DNA of 64,000 nt from Streptomyces sp. NBC_00554 (GTDB taxonomy: Bacteria; Actinomycetota; Actinomycetes; Streptomycetales; Streptomycetaceae), in the NCBI RefSeq assembly GCF_041431135.1, contig NZ_CP107799.1:8494001-8558000 (forward strand). The letters are read 5' to 3'. Position numbers and translations under genes: made by a program. Positions within the stretch are counted from its first letter, which is position 1; each line of letters opens with the position of its first letter. The notes beneath the pieces are model-generated. The model was not told where the DNA came from, did not search any database, and was given only the letters and a program-made list of their open reading frames with translations. Shown here piece after piece: positions 25,614 through 35,100 of this stretch.

Positions 25614-26368
25614 GCGAACGCCTCCACGCGGACGCCCGCGGACTCGAGCCCGGCGCGGACCCGGCGTGCCATGTCCACCGCGCCCGGAGTGTCCCCGTGC
25701 AGACATAGGGAGCGGGCGCGGACCTGGATGCGCTCCCCGGAGTGCGAGGTCACGACGCCGAAGCGGGCCAGGCCCAGCGAGCGTTCGAGGACGGCGTCGG
25801 CGTCCGTGATCACCGCGCCGTCCTGGGAACGTGGCACCAGGGTGCCGTCCTCGGTGTAGGCGCGGTCCGCGAACGCCTCGGTGACGGTGGGCAGTCCCGC
25901 CCGCTCGGCCAGTTTCAGGAAGCGGGAGGACGGGAGACCGAGGACGGGCAGGGAGGCGCCCGCGAGCAGTACGCCGTCGACGACCGCCCCCGCCTGCTCC
26001 TCGTCGTGCACGACGCGGTTGTAGAGCGCGCCGTGCGGCTTCACGTACGACACGCGCGAGCCCGCCGCACGTGCGAAGACCTCCAAGGCGCCGATCTGGT
26101 AGGCCACTTCGGCCGTCAGCTCGGCGGACGGCACATCCATCGCGCGCCGCCCGAAACCCGCCAGGTCGCGGTAGGAGACCTGGGCGCCGATCCGTACACC
26201 GCGCTCGGCCGCCAGCTCGCACACCCGCCGCATGGTGGCCGCGTCCCCGGCGTGGAAACCGCAGGCCACATTGGCGCTGGTGACGACGGACAGCAGCTGC
26301 TCGTCGTCGGTGAGGCGCCAGCGGCCGAAGCCCTCGCCCAGGTCGGCGTTGAGATCGATCGGTGTCAT
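25610..26368 (-). CDS. pxpA: 5-oxoprolinase subunit PxpA (LamB/YcsF)
   Basis: 252 residues, the usual size. Third component of the PxpABC 5-oxoprolinase. It begins with the family signature IDLNADLGEGFGRW and continues with SANVACGFHAGDAATM, a metal-site-like His and Asp cluster, then GAQVSYRDLAGFGRRAMDV, VKPHGALYN and CLHGDTPGAV. The ATG at 26368 follows AGGAGAG at about 11-nt spacing. It lies 19 bp after the DUF1445 gene and overlaps pxpB, so the set is one operon. Confidence 0.96.
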   Translation of the reverse strand: MTPIDLNADLGEGFGRWRLTDDEQLLSVVTSANVACGFHAGDAATMRRVCELAAERGVRIGAQVSYRDLAGFGRRAMDVPSAELTAEVAYQIGALEVFARAAGSRVSYVKPHGALYNRVVHDEEQAGAVVDGVLLAGASLPVLGLPSSRFLKLAERAGLPTVTEAFADRAYTEDGTLVPRSQDGAVITDADAVLERSLGLARFGVVTSHSGERIQVRARSLCLHGDTPGAVDMARRVRAGLESAGVRVEAFA

Positions 26369-26387
26369 GAGCTGCTGTCTCTCCTGT

Positions 26388-27239
26388 TCAGGCCACGCGG
26401 TACTGCTCGTCACGGGTGTCCGTGACGAGCATCTGGCCGGGTGCGTGGGTGATGGCGAAGGGCGGGCGCGAGGCCATCACGGCCGCCTGGGGTGTCACTC
26501 CGCAGGCCCAGAACACCGGGATGTCGCCGGGCTCGGCGTCCACCCGGTCGCCGAAGTCGGGGCGCGCGAGATCCCCGATGCCAAGACCCGACGGCTCACC
26601 GCAGTGCACCGGGCTCCCGTGCACGGCGGGCAGCAGACTGCTCTCCCGGATCGCCGCGGCCAGGTGCTCGGGCGGGACCGGGCGCATCGACACCACCATG
26701 GGGCCGTGCAGCCGCCCGGCCGGACGGCACTGGCGGCCCGTCACGTACATCGAGACGTTGCGGCCCTGCTCGAGGTGGCGCATCGGGACGCCCGCCTCGC
26801 TCAGCGCCCACTCGAAGGTGAAGCTGCAGCCGATGAGGAACGAGACCAGGTCGCCGCGCCAGTGGTCGATCACGTCCGTGGGTTCGGCCACCAACTCCCC
26901 GTGCTCCCACACCCGGTAGCGCGGCAGATCGGTGCGCAGGTCCGCGCCCTCGGCGAGCGGAGTGGTCCAGGAACCGGCGTCGGTGACGTCGAGGACCGGG
27001 CAGGGCTTCGGGTTGCGCTGACAGAACAGCAGCATGTCGTACGCCCAGTCGGCGGGCACCGAGATCAGGTTCGCCTGGGTGTGGCCCGCGGCGACTCCGG
27101 CGGTGGATCCCGACACGCCCGAACGGAACGTGGCGCGCGCCTTCTTGGGGGTCCACGCGTGCGCGTGGCCGTCACGGAGGCTCAACGGGCGGTCCTGGGG
27201 GGAGTGGATCACGGGGATCACAGAGGTCGTGGCGGTCAC
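26388..27239 (-). CDS. DUF1445 protein (YcsI, D-glutamate cyclase-like)
   Basis: 283 residues. Conserved stretches are RSGVSGSTAGVAAGHTQANL, DLVSFLIGCSFTFEWALSEA and VFWACGVTPQAAVMASRPPF, the DUF1445/YcsI signatures. Mammalian DGLUCY, which carries this domain, is a D-glutamate cyclase that interconverts D-glutamate and 5-oxo-D-proline. The same domain occurs in the B. subtilis kip operon next to pxpABC homologues. A role in supplying or handling 5-oxoproline is therefore likely (family knowledge plus context). The GTG at 27239 overlaps the MFS stop codon, coupling the two. Confidence 0.92.
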   Translation of the reverse strand: MTATTSVIPVIHSPQDRPLSLRDGHAHAWTPKKARATFRSGVSGSTAGVAAGHTQANLISVPADWAYDMLLFCQRNPKPCPVLDVTDAGSWTTPLAEGADLRTDLPRYRVWEHGELVAEPTDVIDHWRGDLVSFLIGCSFTFEWALSEAGVPMRHLEQGRNVSMYVTGRQCRPAGRLHGPMVVSMRPVPPEHLAAAIRESSLLPAVHGSPVHCGEPSGLGIGDLARPDFGDRVDAEPGDIPVFWACGVTPQAAVMASRPPFAITHAPGQMLVTDTRDEQYRVA

Positions 27240-28555
27240 AGGAGTTCCTTCCCACGGGTCTCGGGGAGTCCGATCAGCGCCACGGCCGCGAGGGCGTAGC
27301 CGATCGCACCGAAGACCAGCGCCCCGCCAACGCCCCAACTGTCGGCCAGGAAGCCGACAGTGGTGGGGAAGGCGGCGCCCACGGCACGTCCGGTGTTGTA
27401 CGTGAAGCCCTGCCCTGTGCCGCGCACCGCCGTCGGGTACAGCTCGCTGAGGAAGGAGCCGAAGCCGCTGAAGATGGCCGACATGCAGAAGCCGAGCGGG
27501 AAACCGAGCACCAGGAGAAGGGTGTTGGCGCCGCTCGGGATGTTGGCGTACGCGAGGATGCACAGCGCCGAGAGGATCGCGAAGAGCAGGATGTTGCGCT
27601 TGCGGCCCAGTTTGTCGGTGAGATAGCCGCCGGTGAGATAGCCGAGGAAGGCCCCGGAGATCAGGAACGTGAGGTAGCCGCCGGTGCCGACGACGGACAG
27701 TCCGCGCTCCGTCTTGAGGTACGTGGGCACCCAGGTGGCCAGCGTGTAGTAGCCGCCCTGGACACCGGTGGACAGCAGGACCGCGAAGAACGTGGTGCGC
27801 AGGAGACCGGGGCCGTCGGCCGTGGCGGGCTTGAAGATCGCCGTGAATGAGCCCTTCTTGGCGCTCTTCTCACGTACGGCGGTCGCTTTCGGAGCGTCTT
27901 CCACCCGGCGCCGCACCCAGACGACGAGCAGCGCGGGCAGCGCGCCGGTCCAGAACATCACGCGCCAGGCGAGGTCGTCGTCGAGGAACTGGAAGACCAC
28001 CGTGTAGACGATCACGGCCAGTCCCCAGCCGACGGCCCAGGAACTCTGGACCGCACCGAGCGTGCGACCACGGTGCTTGGGGCTCGCGTACTCGGCGACC
28101 AGGATCGCGCCGACCGCCCACTCACCGCCGAAACCGAGCCCCTGAAGGGCGCGGAAAACCAGCAGAGTCTCGTAGTTGGGCGCGAAACCGCAGGCCACGG
28201 TGAACACCGCGTACGTGATCACGGTGATCATCAGGGCCTTGACGCGCCCGATCCGGTCCGCGACCACACCCGCTATGGCGCCGCCGACCGCCGAGACGAC
28301 CAGCGTGACGGTGGTGAACAGGCCGGTCTGGCCGCTGTCCAGTCCGAAGTACGCCGCCAGCGCGACCATGCTCAGCGGCAGAGTGAAGTAGTCGTACGAG
28401 TCGAGGCCGTAGCCGCCGAACGCGCCGGCGAAGGCGCGTCGGCCGCGCGGACCGAGAGCGTGCAGCCAGGCGAACGGGCCGTCCTGGGGAGTGGGTTCAG
28501 CCGCGTCGGGGCGGTCTTCGGCGGTCAGGGCCTGGGGTGGAGGGGTCGTGCTCAT
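27236..28555 (-). CDS. MFS transporter of the 5-oxoproline operon
   Basis: 439 residues, 12 predicted transmembrane segments. The N-terminal GPRGRRAFAGAFGGYGLDSY and YFTLPLSMVALAAYFGL, and the loop GVVADRIGRVKALMI, place it in the sialate/aromatic-acid symporter branch of the major facilitator family, which imports small carboxylates with protons. It is the first gene of the operon ending in pxpC, so 5-oxoproline or a related acid is the likely substrate (inference). The ATG at 28555 has GAGGTG 5 nt upstream. It is divergent from the GntR regulator gene; the shared 189-bp region holds a perfect 17-bp palindrome. Confidence 0.92.
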   Translation of the reverse strand: MSTTPPPQALTAEDRPDAAEPTPQDGPFAWLHALGPRGRRAFAGAFGGYGLDSYDYFTLPLSMVALAAYFGLDSGQTGLFTTVTLVVSAVGGAIAGVVADRIGRVKALMITVITYAVFTVACGFAPNYETLLVFRALQGLGFGGEWAVGAILVAEYASPKHRGRTLGAVQSSWAVGWGLAVIVYTVVFQFLDDDLAWRVMFWTGALPALLVVWVRRRVEDAPKATAVREKSAKKGSFTAIFKPATADGPGLLRTTFFAVLLSTGVQGGYYTLATWVPTYLKTERGLSVVGTGGYLTFLISGAFLGYLTGGYLTDKLGRKRNILLFAILSALCILAYANIPSGANTLLLVLGFPLGFCMSAIFSGFGSFLSELYPTAVRGTGQGFTYNTGRAVGAAFPTTVGFLADSWGVGGALVFGAIGYALAAVALIGLPETRGKELL

Positions 28556-28678
28556 GGGCACCTCGCAGTGAGGGACGGAGGGTGCTTGGACTGAGCCGTG
28601 CCGTGCGGGAAGTGCGCGGCGCCTTGGTTCGCGGCCGTTTTCGAGGCCCTGCGATTGACGCCTGACCGACAAGGTAGA

Positions 28679-28695
28679 GGATCGTTGAACGATCC
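28679..28695. promoter_or_regulatory. 17-bp perfect palindrome, candidate GntR operator
   Basis: GGATCGTTGAACGATCC, with 8-bp arms around a single central G, lies midway between the MFS and GntR start codons. A second, less perfect element, TTGTA-TC-TACGA (28720-28731), lies 14 bp before the GntR start. Either may bind the FadR-like regulator encoded alongside. Confidence 0.6.
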
Positions 28696-28744
28696 CTCAA
28701 TACCCATGTTGTTTCGTTCTTGTATCTACGATTGAATTCCGGGC

Positions 28745-29449
28745 ATGGCAGAGCTGACGGGACTGGCCGACGATCGCGCCCTGCTGGGCCGCACCAGCAC
28801 CGCCGAGCGGGTCTCGGACATCCTCAGGAGCCGTATCGCGGAGGGGTACTTCCCGCCCGGCACACGGCTGTCCGAGGACAGCATCGGCGGGGCTCTGGGC
28901 GTCTCGCGCAACACGCTGCGCGAGGCGTTCCGGCTGCTCACGCACGAGCGGCTGCTCGTCCACGAGCTCAATCGCGGGGTCTTCGTGCGGGTCCTGACCG
29001 TCGAGGACGTCGAGGACATCTACCGCACACGCTCCCTCGTCGAGTGCGCCGTGGTCCGGGGTCTCGGTGAGCCGCCGTACGCCGTGGACGGCCTCGCGAC
29101 GGCTGTGGCGAACGGACGGCGGTCGGCGGGCGAAGGTGACTGGACGGGCGTCTCGACGGCCAACATCCACTTCCACCGGGAGCTCGTCGCGCTCGCCGGG
29201 AGCGCCCGCACCGACGAGCTGATGCGCAGCGTCTTCGCCGAACTGCGCCTGGCGTTCCACGTGGTGGACGACCCGCGGCGGCTGCACGAGCCGTACCTCG
29301 TGCGCAACCGCGAGATCCTCCAGACCCTCCAGAAGGGCGACCGGGACGGGGCCGAGCGGCTGCTCGCGGTCTATCTCGACGACTCGCTCAAGGGACTTGT
29401 GGCGATGTACGGGCGGCGGGTGGCCGACGGGGCGCAGGGGACCGGCTGA
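28745..29449 (+). CDS. GntR/FadR-type (FCD domain) regulator
   Basis: 234 residues. The winged helix (residues about 15-80) includes SDILRSRIAEGYFPPGTRLS and LGVSRNTLREAFRLLTHERL; the FCD ligand-binding domain follows, with Asp/His residues typical of its metal site (FHRELVALAG, MRSVFAELRLAFH, EPYLVRNREIL). FCD regulators usually sense small carboxylates and repress neighbouring catabolic genes. Divergent placement from the MFS-DUF1445-pxpABC operon suggests that it controls that operon and senses 5-oxoproline or glutamate (inference). The ATG at 28745 is close to the palindromic element upstream. Confidence 0.94.
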   Translation: MAELTGLADDRALLGRTSTAERVSDILRSRIAEGYFPPGTRLSEDSIGGALGVSRNTLREAFRLLTHERLLVHELNRGVFVRVLTVEDVEDIYRTRSLVECAVVRGLGEPPYAVDGLATAVANGRRSAGEGDWTGVSTANIHFHRELVALAGSARTDELMRSVFAELRLAFHVVDDPRRLHEPYLVRNREILQTLQKGDRDGAERLLAVYLDDSLKGLVAMYGRRVADGAQGTG

Positions 29450-29529
29450 GCAGCAGGAGGGCGAGCGTGGCGGCCGCTGTGACGGGCGGTCGCTTCTGCG
29501 TCGTTTCGACCGTTGTCAGACCGAGGACC

Positions 29530-29542
29530 TAGTCTGTGCACC
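29530..29542 (+). promoter_or_regulatory. -10 box for a probably leaderless transcript of the SMC operon
   Basis: TAGTCT (29530-29535) ends 7 nt before the GTG at 29543, and TTCGAC lies 19 bp upstream of it as a weak -35. There is no ribosome-binding site in front of the GTG. Together these suggest transcription beginning at the start codon. Confidence 0.4.
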
Positions 29543-31069
29543 GTGACTTCGCCTGCATCGACGGACCGTGTTCCGCCCCAGCTCAGCGCGGGGCCGCGCC
29601 CCGCACCGGGCCCGGCCGCCGACGAGGGTCTGGCGCGGCGGCTGCGCGCGCTCGCCTGCACCGCGCCGCTGCACGACCTCGACGTACGCAAGGCGAATCT
29701 CGCGGGTGAGTACTCGGTCTACGGGATGGCGGAGGTGGCCCTCGCCGCCATCGACCTCGTCACACTGAACATGGACTTCGACACGGGCGCCGACCACGAC
29801 CAGATAGTGGCCCGCCTCATCCCGCGCATCGCCGCCCAGGCCCCGCAGCGGCCCGTCGCCGAGCACGAGCGCGTGGCCCGCTGGGTCCTGGAGAACCTGA
29901 TCAACGTCGGCAGCGTCGACCGCGGCTTCCGCGCCGTATACGGCACGTTCGCACCCGACGGCTCCTATGTACGCCGTGACTACGACTTCAAGCTGATCGA
30001 GGAGGTGCCCGGATACGGAGGGAGCGTGTATCTCCGTACGACGGATGAAGCGGTCAATGTGCTCGTCGGCGCCCTCGATACCGACGTCACCAGTGCGCAG
30101 ATCGCCGCCGAGGTCAAGCTCGAGGTGCTGATCAGCCGCGGCCGGCTCGCCGACGCGCAGCTGGCCGCGGAGCAGGCCAGGTACCGGACCGTGCAGTTCG
30201 CCGAGACGCTGCGCAAGGCTCTGGACGCGACCCGCCGCAATGTGCGGGCCGTGGACTGGCTCGAGGCCGTGCCCGACATGATCGCGGAGGCCCTCGACCA
30301 CGTCGCCGACCGGTACCGCCACGAGAACGCGATCCTCACGAACATCCGCAAGGCCCGCGACGAGTCCGAGGACCCCGAGCAGAAGCGCCGTGCGGCCGAG
30401 CTGGTCGACATCGTCAAGGACTGCATCCGCAGGCATACGCAGCTGCAGTCCCGGCTCCTGGAGGCCGGGCCGCTGTTCCGTGCCGAGCAGGACCGGCAGG
30501 CCTTCGCCACGCCCATGACCACCTCGGGGATCGATCTCTACGGGCATCTCGTCGCCCCCCTGCTGCCGCTGCCCGTGGAGCAGGCGCTGCGGGTCACGGA
30601 CGCGTTCTTCGCCCGCGGGACGGGGCTGCGTACGCCCGTGTCGGTACGGGTCGGGGACCTTGTCGACATACTGCTGGCGCCTCCCATGGAGCGGGAGCAT
30701 CTGGGTGCGGAGATGCCTGAGCCGGATCTGATCGCCACGCCCGACGACAGTCGGTTCAGCGAGGAGCAGCTCGCCAGTGCCATGGAGTTGCTCGACCTGC
30801 CCGCGGATGCGCCGCGGCGGTTGTCCGGGCTGCTTGCGGACGCGCGTCGGCGGGACCCTGAACTGCCTTACCTCGTCGCCCTGTTGGCTGTGCACGCCGC
30901 GAGTCCGCCCGTCGGCACGGCTTACCGGCAGGGTGAGCAGAAGCTGCTGTTCGCCGTGGACGACGGGACGGAGCTGGACGATCCGGAGTTCGGTGGGGCC
31001 GATCTCATCGTAGGCATGGCTCTGTTGGACGCGGTGGGGATGGCAGCCGGTAGATCGGAGGCGGCGTGA
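29543..31069 (+). CDS. MukF/JetA-like kleisin of a three-gene SMC-type complex
   Basis: 508 residues, soluble. A Pro-rich leader (residues 1-25) is followed by an N-terminal winged-helix-like region (LDVRKANLAGEYSVYGMAEV, then AEHERVARWVLENLINVGSV). A long all-helical middle with heptad-like stretches follows (about residues 175-320, for example RYRHENAILTNIRKARDESE and VDIVKDCIRRHTQLQSRLLE), and then a C-terminal globular part. This domain order and its position ahead of a MukE-like and a MukB-like gene identify it as the kleisin of a MukBEF/MksBEF/Wadjet-type complex; direct similarity to MukF is weak and the assignment leans on context. The GTG at 29543 is chosen because a -10 box lies 7 nt upstream. 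Confidence 0.72.
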   Translation: MTSPASTDRVPPQLSAGPRPAPGPAADEGLARRLRALACTAPLHDLDVRKANLAGEYSVYGMAEVALAAIDLVTLNMDFDTGADHDQIVARLIPRIAAQAPQRPVAEHERVARWVLENLINVGSVDRGFRAVYGTFAPDGSYVRRDYDFKLIEEVPGYGGSVYLRTTDEAVNVLVGALDTDVTSAQIAAEVKLEVLISRGRLADAQLAAEQARYRTVQFAETLRKALDATRRNVRAVDWLEAVPDMIAEALDHVADRYRHENAILTNIRKARDESEDPEQKRRAAELVDIVKDCIRRHTQLQSRLLEAGPLFRAEQDRQAFATPMTTSGIDLYGHLVAPLLPLPVEQALRVTDAFFARGTGLRTPVSVRVGDLVDILLAPPMEREHLGAEMPEPDLIATPDDSRFSEEQLASAMELLDLPADAPRRLSGLLADARRRDPELPYLVALLAVHAASPPVGTAYRQGEQKLLFAVDDGTELDDPEFGGADLIVGMALLDAVGMAAGRSEAA

Positions 31070-31089
31070 TCTGTGGGTCGTTCTTTGAC

Positions 31090-31155
31090 TGCGGACCGGT
31101 CGTGGCTGGTCGCGCCCACGCGGCGGAGCCGCATATGTCACAGCCCCGCGCCCCT
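31090..31155. repeat. dispersed streptomycete intergenic repeat, copy 1
   Basis: The 26 nt at 31090-31115 match those at 37057-37082 with two differences, and CCCCGCGCCCCT recurs at 31144-31155 and 37087-37098. This copy has an extra 28-bp middle containing the hairpin GCGGC-GGA-GCCGC (31120-31132). The sequence type is common between Streptomyces genes. It occupies the 133-bp gap between the first and second genes of the SMC operon. Confidence 0.75.
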
Positions 31156-31202
31156 TACGTACCTGCCCTCGCCCTCGTTTGTCAGACCAAGGAGTTTCAC
31201 CC

Positions 31203-32081
31203 GTGACCGAGCACGTCGAGTGGAGTGAGCCGGAGGCCGTTGCCGTACCGGCCAACGCGCCCATCACGCCCGCCGACGCCGCCGATGCCGCGCGGCTCGT
31301 CGCCTTTGGGCTGCAGCCCAAGCTTCAGCCCGCGCGCGACCAGGAGTACGCGGAGCTGCTGCGGCGGTACCGCGAGGATCCGCCGTTCGCGCGGCTCGCG
31401 GACGCCGTGGCCGCCGGGCTCGGGCTGGTCGTCCTGGAGGTGTCCCCGCGCGCGGGGATGGCCGTGACCGCCGCCGAGGACTCGGTGTTCGCCGTGCGTA
31501 TGGGCGACTATGCGCGCCGGGCGTCGGCCGACTCGGGGGACCGGTTCCTGCACGGGCTCGCGCATCTCGCCGTCGCCGCCATGGCGTTTCCCCGTCCCGA
31601 GGACCTCGCGGACGATGGGTACATCGGGCGCGTCTCGGTCAACGGGGTCGACGCGTTCGTACGGCAGGCCTGCCGGCGCCTGGAGGAGCGGGCCGAGGAG
31701 GAGGGCCGCAACACCGACCCGGCGACGGAATCGCCGGGACTGGAGGCGGCCTGGCGGATCTGGGCGCGGCGCAGCTCCACCGGGGCCACCAAGGACGCGC
31801 GAAGACTCGCAGGATCCACCACCGGGATCGTCGGCAAGGCCGTCGCCTTCCTCACCGACTCCGGGTTTCTGCAGCGCACCGGGGACGACTCCGGTGGGAC
31901 GTACCGGACGACGGCCCGCTATCAGCTCCAGGTCCGTGACATGGCCGGCAGTGCCGCGATGGCCGAGCTCCTTGAGCTGGGCATCGTCCCGGTGACCGAC
32001 GGCACCGCGAGTCTGCTGCCCGCCGAAGACACCGACGACGTGGAGCTGGCCGCCGGCGCCGGACTCCCGTTCCACTCCTGA
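31203..32081 (+). CDS. MukE/JetB-like subunit of the SMC-type complex
   Basis: 292 residues, soluble. After an N-terminal extension it has helical blocks (DQEYAELLRRYREDPPFARL, then VAAGLGLVVLEV) and two winged-helix-like parts. The second is seen in KAVAFLTDSGFLQRTGDDSG followed by TYRTTARYQLQVRDMAG, a helix plus beta wing. The mix resembles MukE/MksE/JetB, the tandem winged-helix protein that dimerises and holds the kleisin. The GTG at 31203 has AAGGAG 8 nt upstream. It ends 59 bp before the giant ATPase gene. The assignment rests on fold pattern, size and gene order. Confidence 0.68.
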   Translation: MTEHVEWSEPEAVAVPANAPITPADAADAARLVAFGLQPKLQPARDQEYAELLRRYREDPPFARLADAVAAGLGLVVLEVSPRAGMAVTAAEDSVFAVRMGDYARRASADSGDRFLHGLAHLAVAAMAFPRPEDLADDGYIGRVSVNGVDAFVRQACRRLEERAEEEGRNTDPATESPGLEAAWRIWARRSSTGATKDARRLAGSTTGIVGKAVAFLTDSGFLQRTGDDSGGTYRTTARYQLQVRDMAGSAAMAELLELGIVPVTDGTASLLPAEDTDDVELAAGAGLPFHS

Positions 32082-32140
32082 CCCGCCGATCAGCCGACCG
32101 ACCGCCTCAACTCCCTCCACGACTACGAGAGTCCGCCGCC

Positions 32141-35100
32141 ATGTACGAGCTGTCCCGGGTCCGCCTCTACTCCATCGGGCCTGCCGGTGCGCGCTACGCC
32201 GACACCGTGCTCGACCTGCGCGGAGTGGGTCAGCCGGTGCCCGACCCCGCGCCCACCCAGGCGGAGTTCTTCGCGGAGGAGCCCGTCGGGCCGCCGCGTC
32301 GCCCGGCGCCCGCGGGCGTGCTCTTCCTGGAGAACGGCGGCGGCAAGTCGGTGCTGCTCAAGCTGATCTTCTCGGTGATGCTGCCGGGCCACCGGAACAC
32401 GCTGGGCGGCGCCAGTTCCGGTGTGCTGCGCAAGTTCCTGCTCGCCGACGACTGCGGGCATGTGGCGCTGGAGTGGCAGCACACGCTGACCGGCGAGTGT
32501 GTCGTCGTCGGCAAGGTGAGTGAGTGGCGGGGGAGGCAGGTCTCCAACGACCCGCGGAAGTTCGCCGAGGCCTGGTACTCGTTCCGGCCCGGTCCTGGAC
32601 TGAGCCTGGACAATCTGCCGGTCGCCGAGGCCACCGCCGTACGGCCGCCCGTGGAAGGCGCGTCCGGGGCGCAGGGGCGACGGCGCACCATGAAGGGCTT
32701 CCGGGACGCGATCACCGAGGCGGGCAAGGCGTACCCGCACCTCGAAGTGCACTGGGAGGAGATCCACGACCGCTGGAACGAACACCTCGGCGACCTGGGC
32801 CTGGACCCCGAACTCTTCCGCTACCAGCGGGAGATGAACGCCGACGAGGGTGAGGCCGCCGGTCTCTTCGCGGTGAAGAAGGACTCCGACTTCACCGACC
32901 TGCTGCTGCGCGCGGTCACCGACACCCGGGACACCGACGGGCTCGCCGACCTGGTCGGCGGTTTCGGCAACAAGCTCGGCCGGCGTGCCGAGCTCATCGC
33001 CGAGCGGGACTTCACGGCCGGGTCCGCGGACCTGCTCGGGCGGATCGTCGAAGCCGCCGGAGCACGGGCACGCGCACGTGACATCCACGCGGGCGCCGAG
33101 CGGCGTACGCGGACACTGGCCAGGCGCCTTTCCGCGCGAGCCGTGCGGGAGCGGGGCCGGGCAGGCGAACTGGCCCAGCGGGTCACCGGCGCCGCGCACA
33201 CCGTCACCGAGGCCGAGAGCACCCGCTCCACCAGCGCGCTGATCGCGGCCGAACTCGCCTACCGACACGCCTCGTTGGCGCTCGCCGGAGCCGAGAAGGC
33301 CGCAGCCGCGCAGAAGCGTGAACTGGCCGACGCGCGCACCCTGCACTCCGCGTGGCAGGCCGCCGAGGCCGTACTGCGGCACCGCTCCGCCGCCGACCGC
33401 TCCTCGCGCGTGGCAGCCGCGATCCGCGAGGCCGAGCGGGACGCCGCGCCGGCGCTCGCCGCGCGCGCCAAGGCCGCCGTCGATCTCGTACGCGCCCTGC
33501 ACCGCGCCGCCGACGGCGCCGAGGCGCTCGCCAACGAGGAGGAGGAGCGGTCCGCCGGGCTCCAGGACGTCGGCGAGACGTCTCACTCGGACGCGACCGC
33601 TGCCGCCACCGCCGCGCAGCGCGCCCGAAGTGAGGTCGGGCATCTGCGCCAGCGCCTGAGCGAGGTCGAGCAGGAGACCGCCGAAGCGGTGCGGGCCGGC
33701 TGGCTCGACGACAGCGCCCCCGACGCCGACCCGGCGCGGGCCGCGCTCGCCGCGAGCGACGCCGAGAAGACGGCCGTCTCGGCCTGGGACACCGCCCGGG
33801 AGGCCTCCCGGCGCGCCTCCGAGCACGCCCGCGAGGCGGCTTCCGTGGCGTCCCGCGCGGAGCTGACGGCGGCCCGCGCAGCGGACGCGGCGACGGCGGC
33901 CGAGCTGTCGTACGAGGGCGAGCGGGGCACCGCGGAGGGGCTGGCGGGGGAGGAGCGGCTGGCGGAGTTGCTGAGCCTGCCGGGTGCCTCCGGCAGGGGG
34001 CGCGGTGGAGTGCCGGTTCCCCGGGCCGGGGCGGAGGGTTCCCCGGGCAATGTGTCCGATGGGGTCGGCGACGACAGTCAGGGCGGTGCCCGCGCGGCCC
34101 GTGTTCGTCCCGGCGCGGGTGACGGCGCCGATGAGGGCGGGGCCGGGCTTGATGGGCTCGGCGCCTCTGACGGGCGCGGCAAGCAGGGGGGTGCGGCGGT
34201 GGCCCGCTCTGGCCGGGGTGCCGGTGGAGCGGGGGGGGCCAACGGGGCAGGCGCGGTCAGCGGGTCGGCAGAGTCCGGGGCGGTGGGCAGGGCTCACACC
34301 GAGACCTGGGCGACCGCCGAAGGCCCCCTCGCCCCCGAGCAGTTGGACCACTTCGCCGACGAACTGCGTGAACTGCTCGACGACGGTGTCGCCTCCGCCG
34401 AGCGGCAGTTGTTCGACCTGCGGACCGCCGCGGCCGACGACGCGCGGATCCTCGGGGCGCTCGGCGACGGGGGCCTGCTGCCGCCCGGCCCGGACGTGCT
34501 CGCCACCGTCGAGTTCCTCGGCGAGCACGGGATCCCCGCGCTGCCCGGCTGGCGCTACCTCGCACAGGCCGTCGACCCCGTCGACCACGCGCGCGTGCTG
34601 GCTGCCAGGCCGGAGCTGGTCGACGGCGTGATCATCACCGACCCGGACACGCACGCCCGGGCGCGCGAGGCGCTCAATGACGCCGCGCTGCTGCCGAGGT
34701 CCGCCGTCGCCGTCGGTACCGCCGCCGCGCTGCTCGCCCCGACTCCGGCGCCCGGCGCGGGAGACGGTGACGTCTTCCTCGTACCGCCGAACCCGGCCAT
34801 GCACGACGAGCACGCCGCCGACGAGGAGCGACAGGCGCTGCGCACGCGCGCGACACAGCGGGACGAGGAGATCCGGGCACTGGCAGGGCGGCTCGCCAAG
34901 GACCGTGAACTGGCGGCGCGGCTCGCGTCCTGGCGCACCGGCTGTCCCGCGGGGCGGCTCGTCGAGCTCGCCGCGGCGGCACGGGACGCGCGCGCGTTCG
35001 CCGAGGAGGCCGAGGCCGAGCTGGCCGAGGCGCGCACCGTGCGGGCCGAGGCCGACGAGGCAGCGGCCGAGGCGACCCTCGTACGGGACGATCGGCAGGA

